DNA of 64,000 nt from NCBI RefSeq assembly GCF_000332515.2, contig NZ_AOGZ02000008.1, positions 248,001 to 312,000 on the forward strand. Reading direction: 5' to 3'. Source of the DNA: Leptospira wolbachii serovar Codice str. CDC (GTDB lineage: Bacteria; Spirochaetota; Leptospiria; Leptospirales; Leptospiraceae). This document shows positions 19,760-27,766 of this stretch, piece by piece. Position 1 is the first letter of the stretch. Each line of letters starts with the position of its first letter. The notes beneath the pieces were generated by a model. It saw nothing but the letters and a program-made list of their open reading frames with translations, searched no databases and was not told where the DNA came from. The position numbers and the translations under genes were made by a program.

Positions 19760-20068
19760 TTAACCAGCTTTTTTTGTTAGTTCACCCGACTGGGCCATTT
19801 GGATGGTGATGTCGTGTCCACCTACAAATTCACCCTTAACATAGAGTTGGGGAATGGTTGGCCAGTTGGTATATTCTTTGATTCCTTCTCTGATTTTCAT
19901 ATCTGAAAGAACATTAAACGAACCGAAAGGAATTCCTAGTTGTTTGAGTGTGGTAACAACACCTGCAGAGAATCCGCATTGCGGCATATCCGGGGTTCCT
20001 TTCATAAATAGAAATACGTTTTCCGATTTGATTAAGGATTCAATTTTATCCTTTAACTCTTGTTCCAT
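19760..20068 (-). CDS. grxD: Monothiol glutaredoxin (CGFS, Grx4 family)
   Basis: 102 residues, the length of E. coli GrxD. Motifs in order: FLMKGTPDMPQCGFSAGV with the CGFS active site, the WPTIPQLYVKGEFVGG block that holds the cis-proline, and GGHDI. The family carries [2Fe-2S] clusters with glutathione and pairs with BolA proteins, and here bolA is directly upstream, two bases away. A role in moving clusters from the nearby suf system is inference from family and location. Confidence 0.95.
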   Translation of the reverse strand: MEQELKDKIESLIKSENVFLFMKGTPDMPQCGFSAGVVTTLKQLGIPFGSFNVLSDMKIREGIKEYTNWPTIPQLYVKGEFVGGHDITIQMAQSGELTKKAG

Positions 20069-20070
20069 GG

Positions 20071-20295
20071 TTATTCGCTCCTAGTTTCCAATGCCAAGGC
20101 ATGGATTTCTTCTTTTAATTCATCTTTTAAAGTGGCATAGACCATACGGTGTTGTTCAATCAGACCTTTGCCAGCAAAACCAGAAAAGGTTACCACTGCT
20201 TTGATATGGACTCCATCCCTGTAAGGATCTAAAATTTCCACTTTGCTACCGGGAAGGCCATCTTCAATTTTCTTTTGGATTTCCGGGATTGTCAT
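20071..20295 (-). CDS. bolA: BolA family protein, first copy
   Basis: About 74 residues from ATG at 20293-20295, with GGGAGGA about ten bases upstream. This start lies one base after the gst stop; the longer open frame to 20343 would overlap gst by 47 bases and is less likely. The sequence has DGVHIKAVVTFSGFAGKGL and IEQHRMVYATLKDEL, the BolA fold core with the conserved H-R-x-V-Y helix and the histidine used for cluster binding. Partner of the adjacent CGFS glutaredoxin. Confidence 0.88.
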   Translation of the reverse strand: MTIPEIQKKIEDGLPGSKVEILDPYRDGVHIKAVVTFSGFAGKGLIEQHRMVYATLKDELKEEIHALALETRSE

Positions 20296-20296
20296 C

Positions 20297-20968
20297 CTAT
20301 AGTATTCCTCCCATCCAGGAATGGTGGGCTTTGATAAATTCAAGATATTCTTTAGGCACTTCTGGTAAAACAGAATTCTTTACCGAAGGCAGTGAAAGTA
20401 GAGTTTCGCTCCATTTTTGGATCTTCGGAAAGTCTCCAAGCAAATAGAACTCTGGATTATGCTCTGCCAAAAATTGTAAACGCATAAAGAAAGGGGCAAA
20501 TGCGGTATCCACTAAATGCATTTGGGATCCGGCAAAGAAGAGATTACTTCCAGAAGGGGAGGGAAGGCCTGCTTCTAAAATTTTAAACTTGGAAAGGATC
20601 TCCTCTCTCTTTTTATCAGCGTCTGATTTTTCTTTGGCCATCGTCCATCCGTATTGGTCGACGAGGAGGGCGCTGGCAAATTCGGTCCAGGAACGATGTT
20701 TGGCTCTTTGGATAGGGTCTTTAGGGTGAAGAGCTGGTGCATTGGTTTCATCCAGGTATTCATTGATGACAGCCGATTCAAAAATCACATCGTCTCCTAT
20801 CTGTAAGACGGGAACCTTTCCAAAAGGAGAAATCTTTAAAAACCAATCCGGTTTTTTCGCGAGGTCAATGTATTTGATATCGTAATCTACTTTTTTTTCC
20901 AATAGATTGATTACGGACCGTTGGACAAAAGGACAAAGTTTAAAACTGACAAGTACGGGTTTGGTCAT
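20297..20968 (-). CDS. Glutathione S-transferase
   Basis: 223 residues. The N-terminal thioredoxin-like domain has KLCPFVQRS (cysteine near residue 12, as in omega- and related GSTs), the cis-Pro in FGKVPVLQ and the GSH-binding FESAVINEYLDE. The C-terminal half is all helical, with LVDTAFAPFFMR. A cysteine rather than Ser/Tyr at the active position suggests thiol-transferase or glutathione-dependent reductase activity over classical conjugation; that is inference. Located between two bolA genes. Confidence 0.88.
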   Translation of the reverse strand: MTKPVLVSFKLCPFVQRSVINLLEKKVDYDIKYIDLAKKPDWFLKISPFGKVPVLQIGDDVIFESAVINEYLDETNAPALHPKDPIQRAKHRSWTEFASALLVDQYGWTMAKEKSDADKKREEILSKFKILEAGLPSPSGSNLFFAGSQMHLVDTAFAPFFMRLQFLAEHNPEFYLLGDFPKIQKWSETLLSLPSVKNSVLPEVPKEYLEFIKAHHSWMGGIL

Positions 20969-20983
20969 ATAGATTAGACGGGG

Positions 20984-21274
20984 TTATGGGGCAGAAAGGT
21001 CCATTTCCAATGCATGGAGGCCTTTTTTGAATTCCGGGGCGAGTTCAGAATAGACTGCTCGGTGGTTTTCTACAGTGGACTTACCTGCAAATTGGGAAGA
21101 CACCATTTGCAAGCGGAAGTGGGTTTCCTTAGAACCTTTTGTCATTCCTGGATGCCCCGCATGTTCCAGCGAGACATCGGTAAGGGTTAGGGCCTCTGGT
21201 GCAAACTGATTCCTCAGGATGGTTTCCATCCGTGTTAGTCTTGTTGATTCTTTAGTTTCTGATTCCATATCCAA
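20984..21274 (-). CDS. BolA family protein, second copy
   Basis: About 96 residues (or 94 from ATG at 21268). It carries ALTLTDVSLEHAGHPG, HFRLQMVSSQFAGKSTVENHRAVYSEL and HALEMDL, i.e. the longer BolA1-like type with the H-x-G-H region before the second strand, unlike the shorter copy downstream. The start overlaps the end of the ABC-2 permease gene by 17 to 23 bases. Two different BolA proteins flank a GST beside a CGFS glutaredoxin. The paralogues probably have separate partners. Confidence 0.88.
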   Translation of the reverse strand: MDMESETKESTRLTRMETILRNQFAPEALTLTDVSLEHAGHPGMTKGSKETHFRLQMVSSQFAGKSTVENHRAVYSELAPEFKKGLHALEMDLSAP

Positions 21275-22022
21275 TTTTCATTAACCTCACATTGATAAAA
21301 AAAAGAAGAGCCGAAAGTAAAATAATAAATCCAAAGGAGAAATACAAATTCACATCGGTGACTCCAATAAAACCATAACGAAACAAGTTTACCATATAAA
21401 GGATGGGATTACAATAGGAAACTGTCTGCCAAAACACAGGAAGGTTTTTTACGGAATAAAACACACCGCCAAGATAAGTTAGGGGTGTAAGGATAAAGGT
21501 GGGGATGATGGTGACATCATCAAATTTTTTTGCGAAGAGAGCATTAAAAAAACCACCGAGGGAAAACAGAATCGATGTCATGATGACTGTAAAGACAATC
21601 ACCAAAGGATTATGAAATCTTAGATTGGTAAAAAATAGAGAAGTGAGAGTGACAAGTGCTCCTACAAAAAGTCCTCGAACCACTCCACCAAACGTATAAC
21701 CAATCACAATGGTATAGGGAGAAGTGGGAGATACGAGTAACTCTTCAATATTTCTTTGGAACTTACTTGAGAAAAAAGAAGATACCACATTGTTGTAGGA
21801 ATTAGTGATGACACTCATCATAATGAGACCCGGAACAATGAATTCAATATAAGTGAATTCTCCTACTTTACCGATTTGGCGTCCCACAAGTTCACCGAAG
21901 ATTAAAAAATACAAAGCCATCGTGATGACTGGGGGGATTAAAGTTTGGACCCAAATGCGGATGATACGGATCCATTCTCTTCTAACAATGGTTTGTAAGG
22001 CAGTAAAATTACGTTTCCACAT
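21252..22022 (-). CDS. ABC-2 type transporter permease (YadH-like)
   Basis: 256 residues with six hydrophobic segments. The ABC-2 block FQRNIEELLVSPTSPYTIVI, the LTPLTYLGGVFYSVKNLP segment and the NPILYMVNLFRYGFIG end identify the YadH/NodJ class. It forms an exporter with the ATPase encoded just upstream (two bases apart). The substrate is unknown; relatives export polysaccharides, drugs or lipids. Confidence 0.85.
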   Translation of the reverse strand: MWKRNFTALQTIVRREWIRIIRIWVQTLIPPVITMALYFLIFGELVGRQIGKVGEFTYIEFIVPGLIMMSVITNSYNNVVSSFFSSKFQRNIEELLVSPTSPYTIVIGYTFGGVVRGLFVGALVTLTSLFFTNLRFHNPLVIVFTVIMTSILFSLGGFFNALFAKKFDDVTIIPTFILTPLTYLGGVFYSVKNLPVFWQTVSYCNPILYMVNLFRYGFIGVTDVNLYFSFGFIILLSALLFFINVRLMKIGYGIRN

Positions 22023-22024
22023 AT

Positions 22025-22942
22025 TTAGTTTTTTCCTGTAAGAGACAAAAAAAGTTCTTCTAATCGATTGGATTTGTTTCGTAGACTGAGTACTTCCAAA
22101 TTCAGTTTAGTAAGTTCAGTAAAGAGTTGGTTCACTGATCCTTTTTTATCTAACTGAACCTCTAATGTATGATCATCCAACCATTCCCAATGAAATTTTT
22201 TGGATATTGGCTTTGTTTTGAAGGACTTTTTTAAATCGATGATTAAGGTTTCTTTATCCAGACGATGTAATAGTTTTTTCATCGAGGTGTTTTCTACAAT
22301 TTCCCCTTTGTCGATGATGGCTATATTCTTACAGAGTGATTCTGCTTCTTCTAAGTAATGGGTAGTAAGGATGATGGTCTTTCCTGCATGGTTGAGTTCT
22401 TTTAAAAATTCCCACATGGATCTTCTGATTTCAATGTCTACACCGGCTGTCGGCTCATCCAAAATGAGAAGTTTCGGATCGTGAACGAGAGCTCTTGCAA
22501 TCATAAGCCTACGTTTCATTCCCCCACTGAGTTGACCGGCAGCTGACTTCCGTTTGTCGATAAGGGATAGTTTTTCTAAGTAGTATTCCACTTTGTCTTT
22601 GGCTTCCTTGTAAGGCATCCCATAGAATCCAGCTTGGTTGATGAGAATTTGTTCTACAGCTTCAAAGATTCCAAAATTGAATTCTTGGGGAACAATTCCC
22701 AAATAGGTTTTTGCAAGATCGGGATTGGTATCAATATCCACTCCAAAGATTTTTGCTTTTCCGCCTGTTTTATTGATGAGGGAACTTAAGATTCCGATGG
22801 TGGTCGATTTTCCGGCACCGTTTGGACCGAGGAGAGCAAAAAAATCTCCGGATTCTACTTTTAAATCAATGGAACGAAGAGCCTTCACTCCATTCGGATA
22901 GGTTTTTTCCAAACCCTCCAATTCGATTGCATATTCTTGCAT
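22025..22942 (-). CDS. ABC-2 type transporter ATP-binding protein (YadG-like)
   Basis: 305 residues. Walker A GPNGAGKST, Q-loop VPQEFNFGIFE, signature LSGGMKRR, Walker B LLILDEPTAGVD and H-loop TTHYLEEAE are all in place. The Q-loop VPQEFNF and the C-terminal extension (about residues 220-305) resemble YadG. Works with the downstream permease. Encoded directly after trhO, with the start codon adjoining the trhO stop. Confidence 0.88.
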   Translation of the reverse strand: MQEYAIELEGLEKTYPNGVKALRSIDLKVESGDFFALLGPNGAGKSTTIGILSSLINKTGGKAKIFGVDIDTNPDLAKTYLGIVPQEFNFGIFEAVEQILINQAGFYGMPYKEAKDKVEYYLEKLSLIDKRKSAAGQLSGGMKRRLMIARALVHDPKLLILDEPTAGVDIEIRRSMWEFLKELNHAGKTIILTTHYLEEAESLCKNIAIIDKGEIVENTSMKKLLHRLDKETLIIDLKKSFKTKPISKKFHWEWLDDHTLEVQLDKKGSVNQLFTELTKLNLEVLSLRNKSNRLEELFLSLTGKN

Positions 22943-23974
22943 TTATTTTCCTACTAGTTTTCTTGTTAGGTGGTGTGTTGGGTATTTTTTGTTTACCCTG
23001 TTTTCTTTTCTTAAGAGTTTTTGTTCCTCTTCTGGTAATAAGACTATGTTTTTACATTCTTCGGAGCAACAATTTAGGAGATCTTTTGCACAATCCTCAC
23101 ATTGAACAAGGAGAACGTGGCAGCCGAGATTAGCGCAATTGGTATGACGGTCGCTAGGTTTTCCGCAGATATAACAAACGGTTAGAACATCTTCCGTAAT
23201 CCTTTCCCCGAGCCGATCATCAAAAACAAAGTTTTTCCCTTTGAATTTAGATGGGATACCGGCGTCTTGGACTGCTTTTGCATAATTGATGATTCCTCCC
23301 TGGAGTTGGTGCACTTTGGAATAACCTTTGTATTTTAAGTAGGCACTTGCTTTTTCACAGCGAATTCCACCAGTGCAGTAGAGTAGGATTTTTTTATCTT
23401 TATCATCACTTAAAAGACCTTCAACAAGTGGTAACTCTTCTCGGAACGTTCCCACGTCAGGAAGGATGGCATTTTCAAAGTGTCCTACTTCTGATTCATA
23501 GTTATTCCGAAGGTCCACAACCACCACTCCAGGTTCTGCAAGAGCTGCGTGGAATTCCAAAGGTGTTAGGTGGGTTCCGACATCGGAAGGATCAAACTTT
23601 GAATCGTCTAAACCATCAGCCACAATTTTTTTGCGAACCTTGATGGCGAGTTTGATAAAACTTTCCTTTTTGTCTTCTACTGCATCATTAAAGTAAATTT
23701 TTGTAAGTTCTTCGATGGAGTCAACGGTCGCTCTGAGTTTTTCGTAGTTTTCGACAGGAATGGAAAATTGAGCATTGATCCCTTCTTTTGCCAGATAGAT
23801 TCGCCCAAGGATTCCCAGGTCCTCAAAAACATCATAGAGTTTATCTCGAAAGGCAACAGGATCTTCTATTTTTACATACCGGTAAAACGAGATCACTCTT
23901 CTTTCCCTTGGATCGGTGGATACTTTTTTTAGTAAGGTATCTTTATCATACCGATTGAATAAAAACTTTTTCAT
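22943..23974 (-). CDS. trhO: TrhO-like tRNA uridine-34 hydroxylase (rhodanese family)
   Basis: 343 residues, typical of TrhO/YceA. Order: N-terminal acylphosphatase-like domain with GRIYLAKEGINAQFS, a rhodanese domain with VVDLRNNYESEVGHFENA and the active-site loop CTGGIRCEKASAYL, then a cysteine-rich C-terminus (CYICGK, HTNCANLGCH, CEDC, CCSEEC), probably zinc-binding. The enzyme hydroxylates U34 of some tRNAs, giving ho5U. It overlaps the flavin reductase gene by four bases (ATGA). Confidence 0.92.
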   Translation of the reverse strand: MKKFLFNRYDKDTLLKKVSTDPRERRVISFYRYVKIEDPVAFRDKLYDVFEDLGILGRIYLAKEGINAQFSIPVENYEKLRATVDSIEELTKIYFNDAVEDKKESFIKLAIKVRKKIVADGLDDSKFDPSDVGTHLTPLEFHAALAEPGVVVVDLRNNYESEVGHFENAILPDVGTFREELPLVEGLLSDDKDKKILLYCTGGIRCEKASAYLKYKGYSKVHQLQGGIINYAKAVQDAGIPSKFKGKNFVFDDRLGERITEDVLTVCYICGKPSDRHTNCANLGCHVLLVQCEDCAKDLLNCCSEECKNIVLLPEEEQKLLRKENRVNKKYPTHHLTRKLVGK

Positions 23975-25356
23975 TTTTTTATCCTTTTTTGTTTTTCGTC
24001 TCGGACTTTACGAAATGCATTTCTTGTAATTTCCGAAATGGCGGGATGGATGTAGATCATTCCTAAATACTGATCTAGTTTTGCCTTTAAATACATTCCG
24101 AGCACTATCTGGTGGAGGAGGTTGGCGGCTTCCTCACCAATGATATGAGCACCTAACACCTCTTCAGTTTCTTCAGAAACAAGAACTTTCACAAATCCAG
24201 AGTCTGACATTCTTGCCATACCCGTAGCACTAGAGGAATAGGGATTGACCCCTTTGTAATAAGGAATTTGTTTTTGGATGAGCTCTTCTTCGTTAAACCC
24301 CACACTGGCAATTTGGGGATGGGTAAAGACTGCTTCCGGCATGGGTGGATACTGGATGGGAGCACTAGACTTAGGACCATACAAATGTTCGAATAGATAT
24401 TCCCCTTCGAAGTTGGCGCTGTGTCTAAAAAAATACCTTCCAATCACATCTCCAAATGCATAAATCCCAGGCTCCGTGGTTTCTAGGTGATCGTTTACAA
24501 GGATGTATCCGGCATCATTTGTTTTGATCTTAGTATTTTCCAAACCTAAGTCATCTGTATTGGGACGAATTCCCGTTGCCACAAGCAAACGTTCGGCGGT
24601 ATGGATTGTGCTCTTTCCTTCTTTTGTTTTTCCTGTAACGCGAAACTCTCCGTTTTCGAATTCTACCTTTTCAATTTGGTAGTGAGATTCGATGGGGAAA
24701 GGGAGGTGGTTACTTAGCTCTTTTTTGATATCTCCATCGGCAGTTCGCAAAATTTCTGTTCGGGTAAGTCCTGTAACTTGACATCCATAAGCCTGGTATG
24801 CGGCTCCGAGTTCCAAAGAGATAAAACCGCCTCCGATGATGATCATTGATTTTGGAAATTTATCTGGTGAGAGGGCTTCTCTTGAAGTCCAAAAGGGAGT
24901 GGTTTTTAGTCCAGGAATTTCTGGAATATGGGGTCTTGTTCCAGTCACAACAAATATATGTTTGGCGGTGTAAGTTTCTGTTCCGTCGGATAGAACACGT
25001 TCACTTACAAACCGAACTTGTTTTGGGTAGAAGTCGATATTCGGATTTTTATCATAAGCGATGGGAATGGAATCGGAATCTTGTTTTACCGTTTCATTCA
25101 CACGCAAGAAAATTTTCTCCACATCCGCTTCTGGTCTTTCTTTGAAAAACACAGGAAACTTTTCGGTGTCTTTTGCCATTCGGATAAGCTCCGATGGATA
25201 GATCACCATTTTGGATGGAATGCAACCTCGGTTGAGGCAAGTTCCCCCCGGACTTTCTTTTTCGAAGACAGCTACGCGTTTGCCAATAAGTGAGGGAGGA
25301 GTGACGAGTTTGGTTCCGGCTCCGGCCCCAATGACAAGGATGTCATATTCTTTCAT
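23971..25356 (-). CDS. Class I pyridine nucleotide-disulfide oxidoreductase (Lpd/mycothione-reductase-like)
   Basis: 461 residues. N-terminal FAD site VIGAGAG, redox-active disulfide GGTCLNRGCIPSKM, NAD(P) site IIGGGFISLELG, FAD motif IYAFGDVIG and the C-terminal catalytic HPAISE. All reaction residues of the class are present. The first glycine-rich motif reads GAGAGTK, lacking the usual third glycine context of dihydrolipoamide dehydrogenase and closer to mycothione-reductase-like enzymes. No lipoyl-enzyme genes are adjacent, so the substrate is undecided; reduction of a low-molecular-weight disulfide would fit the glutathione neighbourhood. Confidence 0.85.
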   Translation of the reverse strand: MKEYDILVIGAGAGTKLVTPPSLIGKRVAVFEKESPGGTCLNRGCIPSKMVIYPSELIRMAKDTEKFPVFFKERPEADVEKIFLRVNETVKQDSDSIPIAYDKNPNIDFYPKQVRFVSERVLSDGTETYTAKHIFVVTGTRPHIPEIPGLKTTPFWTSREALSPDKFPKSMIIIGGGFISLELGAAYQAYGCQVTGLTRTEILRTADGDIKKELSNHLPFPIESHYQIEKVEFENGEFRVTGKTKEGKSTIHTAERLLVATGIRPNTDDLGLENTKIKTNDAGYILVNDHLETTEPGIYAFGDVIGRYFFRHSANFEGEYLFEHLYGPKSSAPIQYPPMPEAVFTHPQIASVGFNEEELIQKQIPYYKGVNPYSSSATGMARMSDSGFVKVLVSEETEEVLGAHIIGEEAANLLHQIVLGMYLKAKLDQYLGMIYIHPAISEITRNAFRKVRDEKQKRIKK

Positions 25357-25450
25357 ACCAACTCCAGCTTGAAAATTTGGCAGTTTTCTGTAAATGAAGC
25401 AAAATCTCTTTTGGCAAATTTAGAAAAAACTGCGCATCTGTTTTCCCAGT

Positions 25451-26242
25451 TCAAATGGATTTGAAGACACCACCATCGGCAAGGACCGAAGCTCCGTTGA
25501 TCATGGAGGATTGGTCACTGGCAAGAAAGAGGATGATGTTTGCGATCTCTTCCGGTTTTGCAAACCTTTGGACCAAGGAAGTGGGACGGTTTTCTACAAT
25601 GAAATCTTTTGCCATCGCTTCGTTGGTTTTTCCTTGGGCTTTGGCTAGACTTTGGATGAAATCTTCTACACCTTCCGAAAGGGTAGGTCCTGGTAAAACC
25701 GAATTGACCCTAACTTCGGAGCCTTTTGTGATCTCAGCACTGCCACGCGAGATGGAAAGTTGGGCTGTTTTACTCATTCCGTAATGCACCATTTCGACGG
25801 GAATGTTTAGAGCCGATTCACTGGAAACAAAGACAATCCGACCGTAGTTTCTTTTTAACATTCCTTTCAGGTAATGCTGAGTGAGAAGGGCACCACTTAA
25901 GACATTGGTTTCATACATTTTTTTCCAGTCCTCTCTCGTGATTTCAAAAAACGGTTTCGGTTCAAAATAACCGGCGTTATTGATAAGAACATCAAGCTCC
26001 GGTATTTCTTTGGTGAGTTTCAAAATTCCTGCTTCCGATGCCAAATCAGCAGAGACTCCACCTAACTTAGAATCCGGATGGATGGATTTGATTTCTGTTA
26101 TCGCTTTGGCGACTGCCGTATCCGTTCGGCCGTGGACGAAAACCTCAGCCCCTTCTTTTGCAAACTGTACTGCCGTTTGAAATCCAATCCCTTTGGTGGA
26201 TCCTGTCACTAAAACTTTTTTATCTTTAAGACCTGTAATCAT
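25451..26242 (-). CDS. Short-chain dehydrogenase/reductase
   Basis: 263 residues, a classical SDR. NAD(P)-binding TGSTKGIG at about residue 13, NNAG near 90, and the catalytic Ser in VSSES and the YGMSK pair (Tyr, Lys). C-terminal GGVFKSI closes the fold. The substrate is unknown. It is the last gene of the run doxX-MDR-SDR and its ATG overlaps the MDR stop by four bases (ATGA). Likely controlled with these by the divergent LysR gene. Confidence 0.9.
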   Translation of the reverse strand: MITGLKDKKVLVTGSTKGIGFQTAVQFAKEGAEVFVHGRTDTAVAKAITEIKSIHPDSKLGGVSADLASEAGILKLTKEIPELDVLINNAGYFEPKPFFEITREDWKKMYETNVLSGALLTQHYLKGMLKRNYGRIVFVSSESALNIPVEMVHYGMSKTAQLSISRGSAEITKGSEVRVNSVLPGPTLSEGVEDFIQSLAKAQGKTNEAMAKDFIVENRPTSLVQRFAKPEEIANIILFLASDQSSMINGASVLADGGVFKSI

Positions 26243-27249
26243 TTTCTAAATCCTCCGAGTACAATTTTACCAATCGTTTTTCCCGACTGCAATAATTCGT
26301 GCGCTTTTGTGAGTGTTTCTTCTGAGATTTCTCCTAGATCGACATGGTTGGTCGGAAAAATTTTTCCTTTTTCCACTAAACTTCCTACTTCTTCTAACAG
26401 TTGTTTTTGTTTCATGCGATCCTCTGTTTGGAACATCGATTTAGTAAACATAAACTCATTTAAATACCCATTACTTTTTGTTTTTAATAGATTCATATTG
26501 AGGGGAGAATCTGATTCTACAATGGAACAAATATTTCCGAATGGCAAAATGACTTTGCTTAAATTTTCGAAGTGGTCTTTCGGGTCACTGAAGAGGAGCA
26601 CTTCGTTTACACCATTAAATCCGAAACCCTGTACTTGTTCCAAAAAATCTTTTTGTGGATGGATGACATAGTCAGCACCTAAATTTTTTACCCAAGAGAT
26701 CGACTCTTCTCTGGAGGCTGTGGCGATGACTGTGGCGTTTGTCATTTGTTTTAAAATCTGAATGGCGATACTTCCGACTCCACCAGCACCGGCAACAACC
26801 AGGATTTTCGCCTTTGCCTTCGGATCTAGTTTTAGTTTTTCGAAAATGGCTTCATAGGCAGTAATCGTTGTTAACGGAAGAGAAGCTGCCTCTTGGAAGC
26901 TTAGGTTTTTTGGTTTTTTTCCTACAAGAAACTCATCCACTACCTGCAACTCTGAATTGCTCCCAGGTCGTTTGAGATCCCCCGCATAAAAGACTTCCTC
27001 TCCTAATTGTAAAGTTGATACTTTGGCTCCAAGCTCCGTGACCACTCCACTTGCATCCCAACCCAGGACTCTTGGTCCTGGGTTTTCGGAATGGATGGAA
27101 TTTTTGATTTTGTAATCTACCGGATTTACCGAGATTGCTTTGACACTCACTCGAACATCATGGTCACCTAAAGGAAGTGGTTCTGCATCTAATGCGCGCA
27201 ATACGGTTTTGTTTTGTTTGTGATCAAACATAGCAGCTAAGGTTTTCAT
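26239..27249 (-). CDS. Zinc-independent medium-chain (MDR) NAD(P)H-dependent oxidoreductase
   Basis: About 336 residues from ATG at 27247-27249, preceded by AGAAG; the open frame extends nine residues further, into doxX. The N-terminal GroES-like domain has NPVDYKIKN and VLGWDASGVV, then LTTITAYEAIF and the Rossmann GAGGVGSIAIQI. No zinc-ligand cysteines are seen, so it belongs to the quinone-oxidoreductase/ZTA1 group (QOR or YhdH-like). Probably reduces quinones or enones with NADPH. Seven bases downstream of doxX. Confidence 0.88.
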   Translation of the reverse strand: MKTLAAMFDHKQNKTVLRALDAEPLPLGDHDVRVSVKAISVNPVDYKIKNSIHSENPGPRVLGWDASGVVTELGAKVSTLQLGEEVFYAGDLKRPGSNSELQVVDEFLVGKKPKNLSFQEAASLPLTTITAYEAIFEKLKLDPKAKAKILVVAGAGGVGSIAIQILKQMTNATVIATASREESISWVKNLGADYVIHPQKDFLEQVQGFGFNGVNEVLLFSDPKDHFENLSKVILPFGNICSIVESDSPLNMNLLKTKSNGYLNEFMFTKSMFQTEDRMKQKQLLEEVGSLVEKGKIFPTNHVDLGEISEETLTKAHELLQSGKTIGKIVLGGFRK

Positions 27250-27256
27250 ATTCTTC

Positions 27257-27670
27257 TCACTTAAATAAGGAGTCAACGGATAGAATTTGTTTGTCTACCG
27301 AAGTAAGAGCAAGATAGTAACAAACCATGTATACCATTTGAATTCCTACAATTTCCCATTTTTCGAGTAGGCACATCCCAAATATTAAAGAACACATGAG
27401 AAGGCTTGCCAGTACCAAACTCCATTTAGTATTCCATCCAATCAGAATGAGAACACCTAACAGTAGCTCCAAGGGAGGAATTACATAACCCATTGTGTTT
27501 ACGAGAAAACTGGGAAGGGGGGTTATCGAAAATAGATCTCGAATCCATTCTCTAAAGATCCCGTAGCGACTGCCCATTCTTATCAGACCATGACCGAGTA
27601 GGTTGGCTCCAATTGCGATTCGTAACACTAGACTTGCTAGTGCGATTCCGTTTGTTTCTATTGCATTCAT
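27257..27670 (-). CDS. DoxX family membrane protein
   Basis: 137 residues with four hydrophobic segments: LASLVLRIAIGANLLGHGL, VNTMGYVIPPLELLLGVLI, WSLVLASLLMCSLIFGMCL and a last one at the C-terminus. The first-helix IGANLLGHGLIRM pattern is typical of DoxX/DoxD-like proteins. Related proteins join oxidoreductases in thiol or quinone redox systems. First gene of the minus-strand run, divergent from lysR 97 bases away. Confidence 0.8.
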   Translation of the reverse strand: MNAIETNGIALASLVLRIAIGANLLGHGLIRMGSRYGIFREWIRDLFSITPLPSFLVNTMGYVIPPLELLLGVLILIGWNTKWSLVLASLLMCSLIFGMCLLEKWEIVGIQMVYMVCYYLALTSVDKQILSVDSLFK

Positions 27671-27730
27671 AGGGCCGGTCTCTAATTACCTTAAAAATTG
27701 TAAACAAAATATATTCAATATACATTCTGG

Positions 27731-27760
27731 TTGACATATTGTATATTTTTGGTATACAAT
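27731..27760 (+). promoter_or_regulatory. Candidate lysR promoter with an 8-bp inverted repeat
   Basis: TTGACA at 27731-27736, a 16-base spacer and TATACA at 27753-27758 form a near-consensus vegetative promoter. ATTGTATA (27738-27745) and TATACAAT (27753-27760) are a perfect inverted repeat with a seven-base spacer overlapping it, a plausible site for LysR autorepression. Transcription would begin about 27765, only a base or two before the ATG at 27767, so the message could be leaderless. The facing minus-strand promoter for doxX is not clear. Confidence 0.5.
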
Positions 27761-27766
27761 GAAGAG

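Noticed and set aside
27731..27766. 12-residue extension of LysR
   Set aside because: It covers the -35, -10 and inverted repeat; ATG at 27767 starts a standard LysR helix-turn-helix.
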